NCBI RefSeq assembly: GCF_019703515.2
Contig: NC_059393.1
Coordinates: 8,449,501 to 8,513,500 of the forward strand
From: Myxocyprinus asiaticus
Lineage: Eukaryota > Chordata > Actinopteri > Cypriniformes > Catostomidae
DNA: 64,000 nt
Direction: 5' to 3'
Shown here one piece after another: positions 45,322 through 56,111 of this stretch. The notes under the pieces are model-generated. The model did no database searches. It was not told where the DNA came from and saw only the letters and a program-made list of their open reading frames with translations. The first letter of the stretch is position 1; each line of letters opens with the position of its first letter. The translations under genes and the position numbers were made by a program.

Positions 45322-46018
45322 TGAGAATTTGTAAGAATAGTACGACATGCTGACTTTGTTTGTACGAAAGCATAAGACTTGTACACCAACCAATCAGAGA
45401 CACTTCTAACGTGTCCTTGTAGACCCCAATAATTAGTTTCTTCCTTGTTAAACTTAATGTTTGTCGATCCAAATGTAATCGAGTGTAACATCTTACCCAG
45501 ACCCTAAACCTAACTATGATACAAATGAAAAAGCCTTGTTGTTTTGGATGAAAGAAAGAGAAACTTCCGTATTTCGAAAGTGCATTTGTGATATTTTTCC
45601 ACATTTGAACCCCTAACCCAAATCCCCTACCTAAACATAACCATGAAGTGTAACACCTTAACCAGACCCTAAACATAATGATGATAGTAATGTAAAAAAA
45701 AACTGCTGTGTTCAATGGAAGAAAGTGAAATGTCTGGGTTCAGAACACTCGTTCCTAATATATTTAGTAATTTTAAGCCCTAACCCAAACCCCATACCTA
45801 AACCTAACTATAAATCATCCATCCATGAACCTGTGACCATGATTGTAAATTATAAATATGTTTTGTGTAAGATGGAAGAAAGCAAATATGAGGGTTTTGA
45901 AGGAGACCAAGGAAGCGTATCGGATTATTTTGTGTATCAGTCGTACGTTTTCGTACAAATGAAGTTGTATGATTTCTGATGAATTTGCCATCTCGTACTA
46001 TTCTTACGTATTCTCAGG
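45322..46018. repeat. TIR element with three CCCTAACCC-type tandem units
   Basis: The left end 'tgagaatttgtaagaatagt' faces the right end 'actattcttacgtattctca'. The interior contains three diverged units of roughly 130-140 bp, each with 'agaccctaaacctaacta' or 'cctaacccaaaccccatac' and a 'tggaagaaag' block (near 45500, 45610-45700 and 45780-45880). The CCCTAA-like strings are part of the repeat, not telomere. Open frames on both strands lack domains. Confidence 0.7.
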
Positions 46019-46121
46019 AGACTGTGCTGGGTGTCCATAAACTGTTGGTGAGGTGCAATGTGTTGATTGCACCCAGTGTAGAGAGCATCATTGATTATAA
46101 TGGGAGTGATTCGCTTTTGCC

Positions 46122-46480
46122 GTGACGTGCTGCACTGCTCGCGTCTCTGAATATGCCACACAACTCCTTGTTCAGTCGCTTGTCATATCTAGACTGGACT
46201 ACTGTAATGCTCCTTTCGCTGGCCTTACTGCACGTGCAATTAAGCCTCTGCAAATGATCCAGAATGCAGCAGCACATCTGGTCTTCAACGAGCGCATGTT
46301 ACACCCCTCCTTGTCTCTCTGCACTGGCTGCCGGTTGTTGTATGTATTAAGTTCAAGGCTCTGATACAGGCATGCAGAACAGTCACAGGGTCTGCTCCAG
46401 CTTACTTACAATCATTCCTGCAGAGCTAAGTTCCCGCCAGATTTTCTTGAGTCGTGGACCCTGTCATCGTCTGTGTGCAT
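46122..46480 (+). pseudogene. C-terminal RT fragment of a fish LINE
   Basis: The reading VQSLVISRLDYCNAPFAGLT, then ARAIKPLQMIQNAAAHLVFN, matches the conserved post-catalytic block of CR1/L2- and related-clade non-LTR reverse transcriptases (the S-R-L-D-Y-C-N motif followed by LQ..QN.AA). It is followed in broken frame by the usual LHWLPV-like and 'ctgctccagcttactta' (SAPAYL) region. Stops and frameshifts are present, and the RT catalytic motifs lie upstream and are absent. A 5'-truncated dead copy. Confidence 0.75.
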
Positions 46481-47221
46481 CTTCCAAAAAAGTGTCACAA
46501 AGGAGTTGTAGTGGGCATGCATCAAACACATTTGTATTCACTCACGGTCAGAAGAGTATAATCACAAAGGCAACGCAGTCGACCAGGCGCAAGGAGATCT
46601 CGGAACACGCAAAAACGAAGTATACCTGGGCCTTAACAGAGTGATGTTGGAGTTGTGCGTACATTGATTTGTTGCCAAACCCTCCTGCCTGTGGGACCTG
46701 ACCTGATTAACATTCTTCCCAGGCATTCATGTGGTACCTTCAATGCCAGTGGTGCCCATGTAACCTCACTGGCTCCCAGCTGTGCAAACACACATGACTG
46801 ATGCTGGAGAGAGCAGCCATACTGTGTCCATTAGTATTCAGGCCTCTGACAGTCACAACTAGTGTGTTAAATCTGAGCTTCAGAGATCCGCCTCTACTGC
46901 CTGCTCTCTGTAAATTATGATGGGGTCATGCAACAAGAAGTGATGATGGATCTGGCAAGTTGTTTGGGGAAGGGGGAGGTTATATATATGAATATATATT
47001 ATTAAGAGGGTGTTTAACAAGTGCGTTGAAATCTAATAAAAGAGCCACAATGGCTTCAACTTTCATTTTCATTTCTATTTTTGCAACAATTTCACCAGAA
47101 GTGATGATTTTGTTCTCTTAAACACATGAGATGGAAATGTTGTTTTATTCACAATTGTTTTCACGATCGATGGAATCATGACTAATGGTGGTGAGTTTCC
47201 AGATTTTTCATGGGGATATTG
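46481..47221. other. Spacer, no gene called
   Basis: No recognisable domain. 46660-46930 is comparatively GC-rich and non-repetitive by eye. (TA)-rich at 46981-47000. Confidence 0.3.
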
Positions 47222-47470
47222 CAAGTTTTTATAGGGATATTCCAGGTTCAATACAAGTTCAAGCTCAATCGACAGCATCTGTGGCATAATGTCGGTTACT
47301 GCAAGCAATCTCTCCTTTTCTTTAAAAAATGCAAAAATCGAGATTACATTGAGGCACTTACAATGGAAGTGAATGGAATTTTTAAAGGGTTTAAATACAG
47401 AAATGTCAAGCTTACAATTTTACAAAAGCCCTAACATTAATTCAATACATTATAAGCTATACAAAATGTT
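47222..47470 (+). repeat. Dispersed cyprinid repeat
   Basis: 'gggatattccaggttcaata', 'caagctcaatcgacagcatc', 'cacttacaatggaagtgaat' and 'acaattttacaaaagccct' follow the order of a repeat common in cyprinid genomes. Non-coding. Confidence 0.65.
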
Positions 47471-48054
47471 ACTATCGGCATGAACCGATTTGGGTGACCC
47501 ACTTTGAGAAATTCTCCCCAGTGAGGCATTTATTAGGTTTTCATGCAGGAGTGAGAATACCGTAACGGAAGAGGCAGGATAAAAAGAAAATAATATGCAT
47601 GAAGGCCAAGTCCCTCACAACAAAGCCATGAAGAGTATACTCGGTTGGTTGAAAAAAGAAAGGAAGAAAGAAAGAAAGAAAGAATGCAAAGTAAAAAGAG
47701 AACAGACATAAAAATATTTATGGCTAAAGAAATCCTGTCTGCAGTAAATTTCAATCCAGAGTGAAAATTGCTCAAGACTTCCAAGAGTGAAGTGAATAGC
47801 AAGAGCTTTCTTTCAGAATGATCAATATGATTGCAAATAGATTGTTCAGATGAGTGCTATTGATTACATAAAAAGCTGAAAGTTTGAAAGCAATCATCTG
47901 TTATCTAACCTGGCATGGCGAGAGATGTAATTACAGGAATTATGGAATGGATATTGTGTCTACATGACTAAAGTTTCCCATTTGACTGTCTTTCCTCATC
48001 TCTTTCTTGAACTACTGTAAAGTTTCTCTTCTATAGAGTGCAATCACACACACT
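47471..48054. other. Spacer with (GAAA)n
   Basis: A GAAA-type run at about 47657-47685. No gene. Confidence 0.4.
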
Positions 48055-48079
48055 GCAAATAAATAAATAAAATTGTATT

Positions 48080-48141
<62 letters not shown>

Positions 48142-48290
48142 ATCATTATTTTTGTCTTGTTTTCTAGTAAAAATGTGGAAAAATCCTTAAAACAAGATAA
48201 ATGCAGCGATGCAAATTTTTTGTAAAATATTAAGACTTGTTTTTAGAGATAATACCTTAAATTAAGTTTATTTTTGCCACCCCTTTCAGA
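48055..48290 (+). repeat. Half copy of the CACTG-end MITE with (TA)n
   Basis: Begins 'cactgcaaataaataaataa', continues after a (TA)n run (48084-48137) with 'tttttgtcttgttttctagt' and 'aaacaagataaatgcag'. This matches the arm sequence of the palindromic MITE at 4371-4785. The second half is missing. Confidence 0.6.
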
Positions 48291-49429
48291 CTGATTTCAC
48301 TGTGAATTCGGCAACAGTAGGTTAAAAAAGTTCTTCAGCTGAAATAGGTCCATGCTAACTGTACCAAAATTTGAACCACTGCCCCCAGTGACCAAAGCTG
48401 GAAGAGTTTTTGAGCATAACACCCTGTCTACACCAGGTGCGAGTGGCAGGACAAAAGCAAATCACTCCCATTATAATCAATTATGCGGTCTTTCTTGGCA
48501 AATATTGATATATGTGATTAATTTGATTGATTAATTAATTGGCATTCAATGTATTTAATTTGATAAACATTTTAACTTTTGCTGCAATGCACTTGGCAAC
48601 CGTTGACCAATAAGAATTTCAAAGAGGCAGGTCCATTTTTGCTTTTGGATGCTTTATTGTTGTATTGCCACAATGTAACCAACGAAAACAAATTGAACGC
48701 ATTCCTATACATCAAATGCTACGTCATAGCCTTCTCTAGTTTTAAGCCTCCCTAAATACCCCATTTTTCTATCCCTAAATGTTCTTTTTCACCTTCCACA
48801 ACAGTGTGTTGGTGCATTTCAGCTAAGCTAAGAAAGCTACGAAGCAGTAAAGATTGCTTTCGCTGCAGTTTCCATGGCCTCCTGCCAGTTTCACAAAACG
48901 TTGAATGGGGTTTGATGCTCACAGTCTCAACACAAGCTTTCGTCTTGGATTATATTCTTCATCTCACCGAGTGGAGAGTCTGCTATGGCTGCCCTAGAGC
49001 TCCTTTAATGTCCGCCCACCGACACATAAAAAAAGAGCTCCCCCACAGACATCTGTCTTGTACATCATCAAGCTGATTATTCTTCTGCTCAGATACCTCA
49101 TGTTCTACTTGTGTGGCATAGGGGCAAATCAGGAGAGCGTGAGTGCTCACATGAGACGCATCTGCCAGTTTGAGTCAAAGGTTGTGAGGGAAAAGATCCT
49201 TTCACACTCCAATGGGCCACACAAAGACTTTGCATGAACTGGTAAAATCAAAATTGCTATGATGTATTAAAATATTTCTCTGATTGCACAACTGCACTGT
49301 CTCAAAGTCTTATTGGAAATCACATTTTGTGGCTAATCACATGATTAATTACAGGTGTGCAAAGGATTAACTACAACCACCACTAACAAAAAGTACCTTG
49401 ATAATGCCATGATTTTTTTATTGTTTGTT
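48291..49429. other. Spacer, no gene called
   Basis: The piece 'caaatcactcccattataat' at 48458 also occurs inverted near 46100 and belongs to a dispersed repeat. The 90-codon plus-strand frame at 48804-49076 has no recognised domain. Confidence 0.3.
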
Positions 49430-50115
49430 TGTTTGGACATTTACCATGGTTACACCATGTTGTTATTTTTGGATATGTATTGGATTTATTTTTTGACGTT
49501 CCAATGGCAATACCATATTTTGTTTTTGGACATGTAGCCTACCATGGTAATACTATGTTTTTTGGACTTGTACCATGGTAATACCATATTTTGTTTTGTT
49601 TTTGGATGTTGTTGTTTAATTGGACATGTACTATGGAAATGCCATGTTTTTTTGTTGTTGGTTATTCGGAAATGTTTCATGGCAATACCATGTTTGGACA
49701 TGTACCATGCTAATACCAAGGTTTTGTTCTGTTGTTTTTTTGGACATGTACTGTGGTAATACCATGTTTTCTTTTCTTTTTGGACATGTACTATGGGTAT
49801 TACTATGCTTTTATGGACCATGGAAATACTTTTTTTTTTTACGTGCCAAGGTAATTTATTGTATTTATTCTATATGTACCACGGTATTACCAAGCTATTT
49901 GTAAATGTGCCATGGCAATAGCATGGTGATTTGGGACATGGTATGCATGCCAGGGTGGGCCACGCTCCTGACTGTGGAGCCTGACCATTTTAAAAAGTAT
50001 TTTTTAGACATGTAATACCATGTATATTTGGCCATGTACCATGTGTAAATACTACGGTATATGCATTTGGTTGCCATTCAGTAACTTGGTACCAATAACA
50101 GATACCATCATTGTA
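49430..50115 (+). repeat. Degenerate tandem array of a palindromic ACCATGGT unit
   Basis: A core of the type 'gtaccatggtaataccatg' recurs at least 12 times at irregular 30-60 bp spacing, usually preceded by 'tttttggacat'. Examples start near 49443, 49512, 49552, 49572, 49628, 49677, 49704, 49748, 49788, 49876, 49908 and 50035. Each core is itself partly self-complementary (CCATGG; GGTAATACC). Open frames on both strands (up to 111 codons) are by-products. Confidence 0.8.
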
Positions 50116-50924
50116 CCATGATTCTACTGACTATACTGGTTTGAACCTCAAATATTAGGTAACTTTGTGCAATATACAGTTTTATTAAATATGACTTCCA
50201 CATAGCAGGCAGTCTTTGAAACTCAGGTTTAAGACTTTGATAGTATGAAAACTGAAGGTTTGTGCTGAAGAGATGGGAAGAGGTTAGATGTTCTTTTAAA
50301 TGATACGCTTATCTTAAACACGAAGTGACAGGGCCCTGCAGCCAGAATGACAGAGTACAGCGCCGTTCCCCTTCTTGATCTCGAATCTTACATTTACAAC
50401 AGCTCAGTTGGAAAAGCAGAATTACACTGAATAATGATCATTATCCAAAAAGATCAGCAAAAAAGGCACACTATGAGGCTACTACACATACAGTAAACTG
50501 AGCAGAGGGTGAAATCTAAATAAAAGTTATGTAAATATAACCATCCCAGACCTTTAGAGTCAAATAAATCTGCTTCTTAAAGTCCCCATGAAATTTAAAT
50601 TGGACTTTTGTGGCTTTTAGTCCATGTCTATTAGCTTTGATGCCATCTATATGCTACTGTACTCCTAAAAGTTGACAAAATAAACATTTAAAGAAACTAG
50701 GAAAAATAGGAAAATAGACCATATATTTTAATCTTATCTTGCACTGTGTACAAATTTCTGACCAATAAAATACTCTTTAGAATGAGGACTTGCCCTCCTC
50801 TTTACACCACCTGTCACCTACAAACTAATACCATAATATTCAATGTTCGGTCAGTGGTGTGCGTTTATCAGCTTTATTTAGACAGATTGGATCATGTATG
50901 AAGGTAAAATAGTGCCTAAATGAT
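50116..50924. other. Spacer with a dispersed repeat fragment
   Basis: 50577-50640 ('ttaaagtccccatgaaattt') looks like the terminus of a fish DNA element. No gene. Confidence 0.4.
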
Positions 50925-51105
50925 CTGCAAGCACAGAGTAAGATTTGTAAAAGTATAAATTAAGTTACAAGCGTGATAGAAAAATTTGCATGCGCAGAGT
51001 ACGATTTGTGAAAGTGTAAATTAAATTGCAAGTGTAAAAATAAATTGCATGTGCATAGAATATTTTGTAAAGGTGTAAATCAAGTTGCAAGCATAAGAAA
51101 AAAAT
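50925..51105 (+). repeat. Tandem repeat, about 60 bp unit, three copies
   Basis: Three diverged units start near 50930, 50989 and 51050. Each contains 'cacagagtaagatttgtaaa' or a variant, then a 'gtgtaaattaa.ttgcaagtg' block. Non-coding. Confidence 0.75.
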
Positions 51106-51692
51106 ATTAGCAATACTTTAATGCTTTCTTAAGTGTAATTCATGTGTTGTGAATTTGCAGTTTCATAATAACACACAAATGTGGTCTGAAGTCTTCTGAC
51201 CTTTTTTTCATGCTTTCACTTTTGGCACTGTTTTTGTGCCTAAACATGACCAAAAACACTGCAAACCTACAATCAGCGATATGCAAGCAAAGAAAGGGTT
51301 TAAAGAACAGCAAAATGGATTCACCGCGTATAATCGGTCTGTATGTGTAAAATAAACTACTGCAAACATGTAAATGACTTGTGTTTGTGGCATAAATATT
51401 TTCCAGAAATAATACGATGTGCACTGTTCCGTCTTCCCTTTGGTTGTGCTCACACTGTTGCTACAAATTTCTCACTGAATAGAGTTTTGCAAGTGCGAAG
51501 AGGAAGGTGGGTCTACCTGCTTCTAGTAACCAGTCAAATGAATTTTTCCCTGACCAGTTTACTCTGACCTGATTGGTTTAACAATGTGACAGACAGCTTC
51601 TTCTTCACAAGGCTCAGCATCGTTCCTCTGGGTATCTCTCCTCTCTTAAATATTAAACTAAAATATTAATACATACACATTCTTTTATTGTG

Positions 51693-52146
51693 TGTCACAA
51701 CCTCAGTCTGACAACCATCTCCTTTCTGTTGTCTGTGAATGTGTTTGTTTCTGTCTTGTGTTTATAGGGGAAAGGAGAGCGCATGGCAGACAGAAAACAC
51801 AACAGAGCCATGCGCTCTCCTTTCCCTGCCGGTTTGCTTCCTCTTGCCACGACTCCTCGTTTAGTCCTGTCATGTTGATTGTCTGCACCTGTCCCTCATG
51901 TATCTTGCTCTATATATTGTGCCCTTTTTCCTCTTGTGTTTGCCAAATCTTTTTGTTAATAAGTCAGTCTGTTTCCGGTCGGTCCTAGTTATTATTTTTT
52001 ATTCTAGTTTATGTTTTGATTTGTTTTCTCTCCCCTGTGAGAGTTTTGTGTTGCGTGTTTGTTTTATGTTGTTTTAATAAATAAAAGTATTTATTATCAC
52101 TCATTCCTGCGCTTGGGTCCTTCTTCTTGCCAAGCATACCGTGACA
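51693..52146 (+). repeat. 5' LTR with hairpin
   Basis: 454 bp, TG...CA-type, starting 'tgtcacaacctcagtctg'. At 51769-51825 it has an 18 bp perfect stem with a 21-base loop (51787-51807). 'tatatattgtgcc' (51911) may be the TATA region and 'aataaataaaag' (52076) the polyadenylation signal. Confidence 0.85.
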
Positions 52147-52275
52147 GAATGATTGGACCCAGCAGGAATGTTTTTTATTTATTTATTTAATAAAAAAAAT
52201 AAAAAAAAACATTATTCTGATTCTCCGGTTCGCTGAAGAGCTGCCAGATCCGAAAAGCTCTTTAGTCTCCGTCAG

Positions 52276-53274
52276 GTGAACCAACCAGTAAGGGAGTATT
52301 CGCTGGAATTTCTAGCGCTGGCCTCGGGTTTGGGCTTCAACCAGGAATGTCTCATTGATCTCTTTGTGGCAGGCCTAGTTGAGCCCATCAAGTCTTGTAT
52401 TCCTGTTGGGGGTGAAGAGGGTAGTCTTTCCAAGACCATAAAATTGGCTTTAAAGTGGGATTATTTCATCTCTGCCTGTGTCTCGGAAGGCTCTCTCTCT
52501 TCATCCCAGCCCAAGGACAGTGATGCCCCTTCACCGACAGTGAGTGCTACAGCCCCTCTTCCCATCACTTGTAATTTGAGACAGAGCTCCACACCTGATT
52601 CTGTAGCTGCCCGGCAGGAGGCGGTGGCCGCCCACACTGCCGACCATCCGGAGGAGGAAGAGAAGAAGCCGAGTAAGGCACCCGATCCCCAGTCACTGCC
52701 AGCATTCCCGGTCACAGAGGCCATCTCCCAGTCGCTGCCAATGCTCACAGCCACAGAGGCCATTTCCCAGTCGCTGCCAGCGCTCGTGACCACGGCGGTC
52801 CCCACAGAACCTGTCCAGTTCCCCGTGGCCATCAAGTCTTTCCAGTCTTCCGTGACCGTTGATGATCCCGTCCAGCTCCCGGTGACCTTCGAGCCTGTTC
52901 AGTCCCCAGTGACCGTCGACGATCCTGTCCAGTTCCCAGCAGCCACCGACCAGCCTTTTGCTCAGTCCAGTGGCCAGTACCTGCCAGACACCAGCTACCA
53001 GTCTGTTGCTCAGCCCGGTAGCCAGCACCTGTCAGACACCAGTGACCAGTCTTTTGCTCAGTCCAGTGGCTATCACCTGCCAGATACCAGCTACCAGTCT
53101 GTTGCTCAGCCCGGTAGCCAGCACCCATCAGACACCAGCCACCAGTCTGTTGCTCAGCCCAGTAACCAGTACCCATCAGACACCAGCTACCAGTCTGTTG
53201 CTCAGTTTGTTCAGTCCCCAGCGGGTGCCACTCACTCAGTCCTTTCCCCAACAACTACTGACCAGTCTGTTTAG
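52276..53274 (+). pseudogene. gag-like protein with tandem peptide repeats
   Basis: A 332-codon open frame (MNQPVREYSLEFLALASGLG). Residues 1-75 match the core of Ty3/gypsy-type gag ('..YSLEFLALASGLGFNQECL', LFVAGLVEPIKS, LALKWDYFISACV), which would form the retrotransposon particle. The remainder is low-complexity Ser/Pro/Gln-rich. It has three EAISQSLP units (about 145-180), VQ(L/F)PV repeats (about 190-235) and, from about residue 222, a 16-residue repeat of DTSYQSVAQPGSQHLS type in five copies. The true start is probably upstream, where 'attggacccagcagg' may be a mutated Met codon. No zinc knuckle or pol follows. Downstream of 53274 the same kind of Pro/Gln repeat continues in other frames, so the frame is broken at its end. 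Confidence 0.7.
52939..53226 (+). repeat. 48 bp tandem repeat in gag
   Basis: Units of exactly 48 bp start at 52987, 53035, 53083, 53131 and 53179 (codons GAC/GAT ACC AGC), plus a partial one before. Being a multiple of three, the array keeps the gag frame open. The minus strand is also open for 140 codons, which is an artefact of the periodicity. Confidence 0.9.
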
Positions 53275-53497
53275 CTCTGTGTGTTTCTTGCCCTTTGCTG
53301 TCCTCTTTCGGTCTGACCCAGTCCTGTCCTCAGCGGTCGTCGACCTGTCTGACCCAGTCCTGTCCCCAACGACTACTGACCAGTCTGTCCAGTCCTCTGT
53401 GGCTTCCACAGCTGCTCAGCGGCTCTGACTTTGCCTTGGTCTCCAGGTTCAAATCCGGTTCGGCCCCTGGCCTCCCTGTCCATCCGGGGGGGGGGGG

Positions 53498-53880
53498 TTT
53501 GTGTTTGAGCGCATGCCTCTGTTGTATTTACTGTCTGCCATGCGCTCACCTTTCCCTGCCTGCTTGTTTCCTCTTGCCACACCTCTTCGTTTAGTCCTTG
53601 TCATGTTGATTGTCTGCACCTGTCCCTCATGTATCTTGCTCTATATATTGTGCCTTTTTCCTCTTGTGTTTGTTGAATCGTTTTGATAGTCAGTCTGTTC
53701 CTGTCTTGTTCCTGGCCAGTCCTAGTTATTATTTTTATTCTAGTTTGTTTTGATTTGTTTTCTCTCCCCCGTGATAGTTTTTTGTTGCCTGTTTGTTTTC
53801 TGTTGTTTTACTAAATAAAAGTATTTATATTCTCTCATTCCTGCGCTTGGGTCCTTCTCCCTGCTAAGCATACCATGACA
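53498..53880 (+). repeat. 3' LTR, 5'-truncated, hairpin loop inverted
   Basis: Aligns with the 5' LTR from about its base 65 onward. The first 60-odd bases are missing after the G run at 53486-53497. The stem 53507-53515 / 53539-53547 (9 bp) is the inner part of the 5' LTR stem. The loop 53517-53537 matches the reverse complement of the 5' LTR loop at 19 of 21 positions. It ends 'ataccatgaca'. Confidence 0.85.
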
Positions 53881-54640
53881 ATGTAAGAGTAAAGTTGAGC
53901 CAACACCGTTTATTTATATAAATATGATTCTCAATCTGGTGTTCAAATGTTTCTTCTTGTTGCTGTTCATTAGGCTATTTTAATTATGTACTTTTAATTA
54001 TCATTGGCAAGGCATTTTGATGAATTAGTTGGTATCATAGAACTCATGCTAGAAAATACATTAATAAAGTAAGACATATAACAAAACTCTCTGAACAGAT
54101 AGATAAATAGTTTACATATACCATTTTCTTTTCTAGAATTAGTTCTATGATACCAGCAGTTTCCATCCTTCCATCCATCCATCCACCCATTTGCCATGCC
54201 AATGATAATACAAAGTAACAAGAAGAAAAATATGAAAACCAGATTGAGAATCATATTTATATAAATAAACGGTGTCGGCTCAACTTTACTCTCACAATAA
54301 AAGAATGTGTATGTATTAATATTTACGTTTAATATTTAAGAGAGGAGAGATACCCAGAGGAATGATGCTGAGCTTTATGAAGAAGAAGCTGTCTGTCACA
54401 ATGTTAAACCAATCAGGTCAGAGTAAACTGGTCAAGGAAAACCTAATTTGACTGGTTACTAGAAGCAGGTACACCCGCCTTCCCGCTCACACTTGCAAAA
54501 CTCTTTTCAGTGAGAAATTTGTGCCAAAAGTGTGGGCGCAACAAGGGAAGACGGAACAGTGCATATCAGTACAAGCTGGAAGTGCATAGGCACAAGTGAG
54601 CCCAATTTCTGGGTGAAATGTCCACAGAGGGGCGCCAAAA

Positions 54641-54643
54641 GCA

Positions 54644-54694
<51 letters not shown>
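54641..54694. repeat. (TA)n microsatellite
   Basis: About 26 TA units. Confidence 0.95.
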
Positions 54695-54697
<3 letters not shown>

Positions 54698-56111
54698 GCA
54701 AATTATGTAGTAGAGTCAACAGGAATGCATATTTTATTAACTCTACCCCCTAAACCAAACCACAAACCTTAACCTAACAGTCAGTGGAGTAAAAAAAAAA
54801 AAACATTTAGAGCAAAAAATGCAACCTCCGATTACTTCCTGGTTTCCACGGGACCACAACCTGTGTCCTTTGATGAGTTGGACAGAACACATGTGACAGT
54901 AAAATGAGGAACCCTTTCTTTCCAAAGAGAATGCAAGCAACAAATCTTCAGAGAAAGCATTTTGAAAGGTCAAATGCTGAGGTTCAAATACAACTCATAT
55001 AAGGCTGCAGATGTCGTAGCGAAATAGCACAGCCGTATGCTTGTGAACTAGCTCAACCCCTGATCTCTGACTATGTTAGAAACGCCAGAATGTCTATCAC
55101 GGGAGCTGCCCTCCCTGTGTTCATCTGCATTTACAGGCCACTGCTTCTCATAACAATTAAGTCCCAGCAGGCTTTACTGACAAAACCAAGCAAGCCGGAT
55201 AGTGCATGCTTGAAGACACTGTAGATCACCCATTGGTGTCGCTCAGCACAATGTCATATCAGAGCAGGGTGAGTCATAGTGAGCAACGTTCACTGTCAGG
55301 AAACATTCAGAGTACCACACCAAATCTCTCATGGGTAAGAAAAAGGAAAAATCTCTACAAAACCCAAACATTCCCAGGGTTGTAGGGGAGGCCGGTACTA
55401 GCTGTCAAGCTCAAAGGCATAGCAACCATTATAACTGGGGGAGACATGTCCCCCTCACTTTTAGAAATAACTAAATTTGTCACTCCCATACACACTTCTT
55501 GTGAAATAATAATTACATTATAAGATCTTAATTATGCTTAATCTTAGTACAGCCTTATTTCTCGTGTTTTCCTTAAAAAGAACCAGCGAGTGGCCACCTG
55601 ATTGACAAATGAAAACCAAACTTTTAAAAAACAAACAATCACAGTTCGCCTGCATAAGTGATGTTTAGAGGCACGTAAATCTGGGGGAGGGGCTCTGAAC
55701 ACCAAAATAAACCAGCATGCGAGAGAGCGCTAGCCGTCTCGGAAACATCACAAAGACAGCATGAAATAAATTTGAGCCTCAATAAGTTGACCTCAAACAA
55801 AACTTCTGAATATATTTCATTCCATGAACTTCGGAACCTTGGCAAATAAGAGACTATTTGTTCTCTGATGCGGGTCGTTTGACACAAGACCCATGTGATT
55901 CCAGTCCTGTAAATACTGAGGAGATGTCTGTGTAGATTCGGCTAAATGTATCGTCAAAGGAACATTTATAACACATTTTATTCATGTCAGCAAATGCTGT
56001 ATGCTGTGTTGTTGTGAATTTGACACGTAATTTATTTTATTTATTTTTTTCAACTTTGATGGTATTATTTTGAGCATGAGTAACGTCTGATCAAGTGTCA
56101 TCACATGCAGG
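54695..56111. other. Spacer, no gene called
   Basis: No recognisable gene. 55430-55480 ('ggggagacatgtccccctc') is a small palindrome-like piece of a dispersed repeat. The minus-strand 82-codon frame at 55639-55887 has no domain. Confidence 0.3.

Larger units (their letters stand above)
51693..53880 (+). mobile_element. Gypsy-like LTR retrotransposon, gag only
   Basis: Two LTRs flank a 1.35 kb interior with a gag-like frame and no protease, RT, RNase H or integrase. Both LTRs end 'gcataccrtgaca', the interior begins 'gaatgattggacccagcagg', and an 11-12 base G run (polypurine tract candidate) precedes the 3' LTR. The flanks ttgtg (51688-51692) and atgta (53881-53885) are candidates for a diverged 5 bp target duplication, because the unbroken partner arm reads ttgtg then agagtaaag. 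This is a decayed or non-autonomous Ty3/gypsy-type copy. Confidence 0.85.
51411..54575. repeat. Foldback element split by an LTR retrotransposon
   Basis: 51411-51692 is the reverse complement of about 54293-54575 at about 90% (for example 'ctgcttctagtaaccagtca' and 'tgactggttactagaagcag'; 'gggtatctctcctctctta' and 'taagagaggagagataccc'). Directly inside, 53886-53945 pairs with 54238-54292 ('aataaacggtgtcggctcaa' and 'ttgagccaacaccgttta'). The pre-insertion palindrome is therefore about 975 bp, and 51693-53880 was inserted into its left arm. Confidence 0.85.

Noticed and set aside
45287..45715. 142-codon minus-strand frame
   Set aside because: It runs through the tandem units of a TIR element, the plus strand is also open in places, and no domain is recognised.
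49430..50115. CRISPR-like array of regularly spaced repeats
   Set aside because: Spacing is irregular, spacers are T-rich and related to each other, and the genome is clearly eukaryotic.
52461..53254. Minus-strand frames of 111-140 codons with Trp/Gly/Thr repeats
   Set aside because: Antisense of the 48 bp tandem array and flanking repeats in gag.
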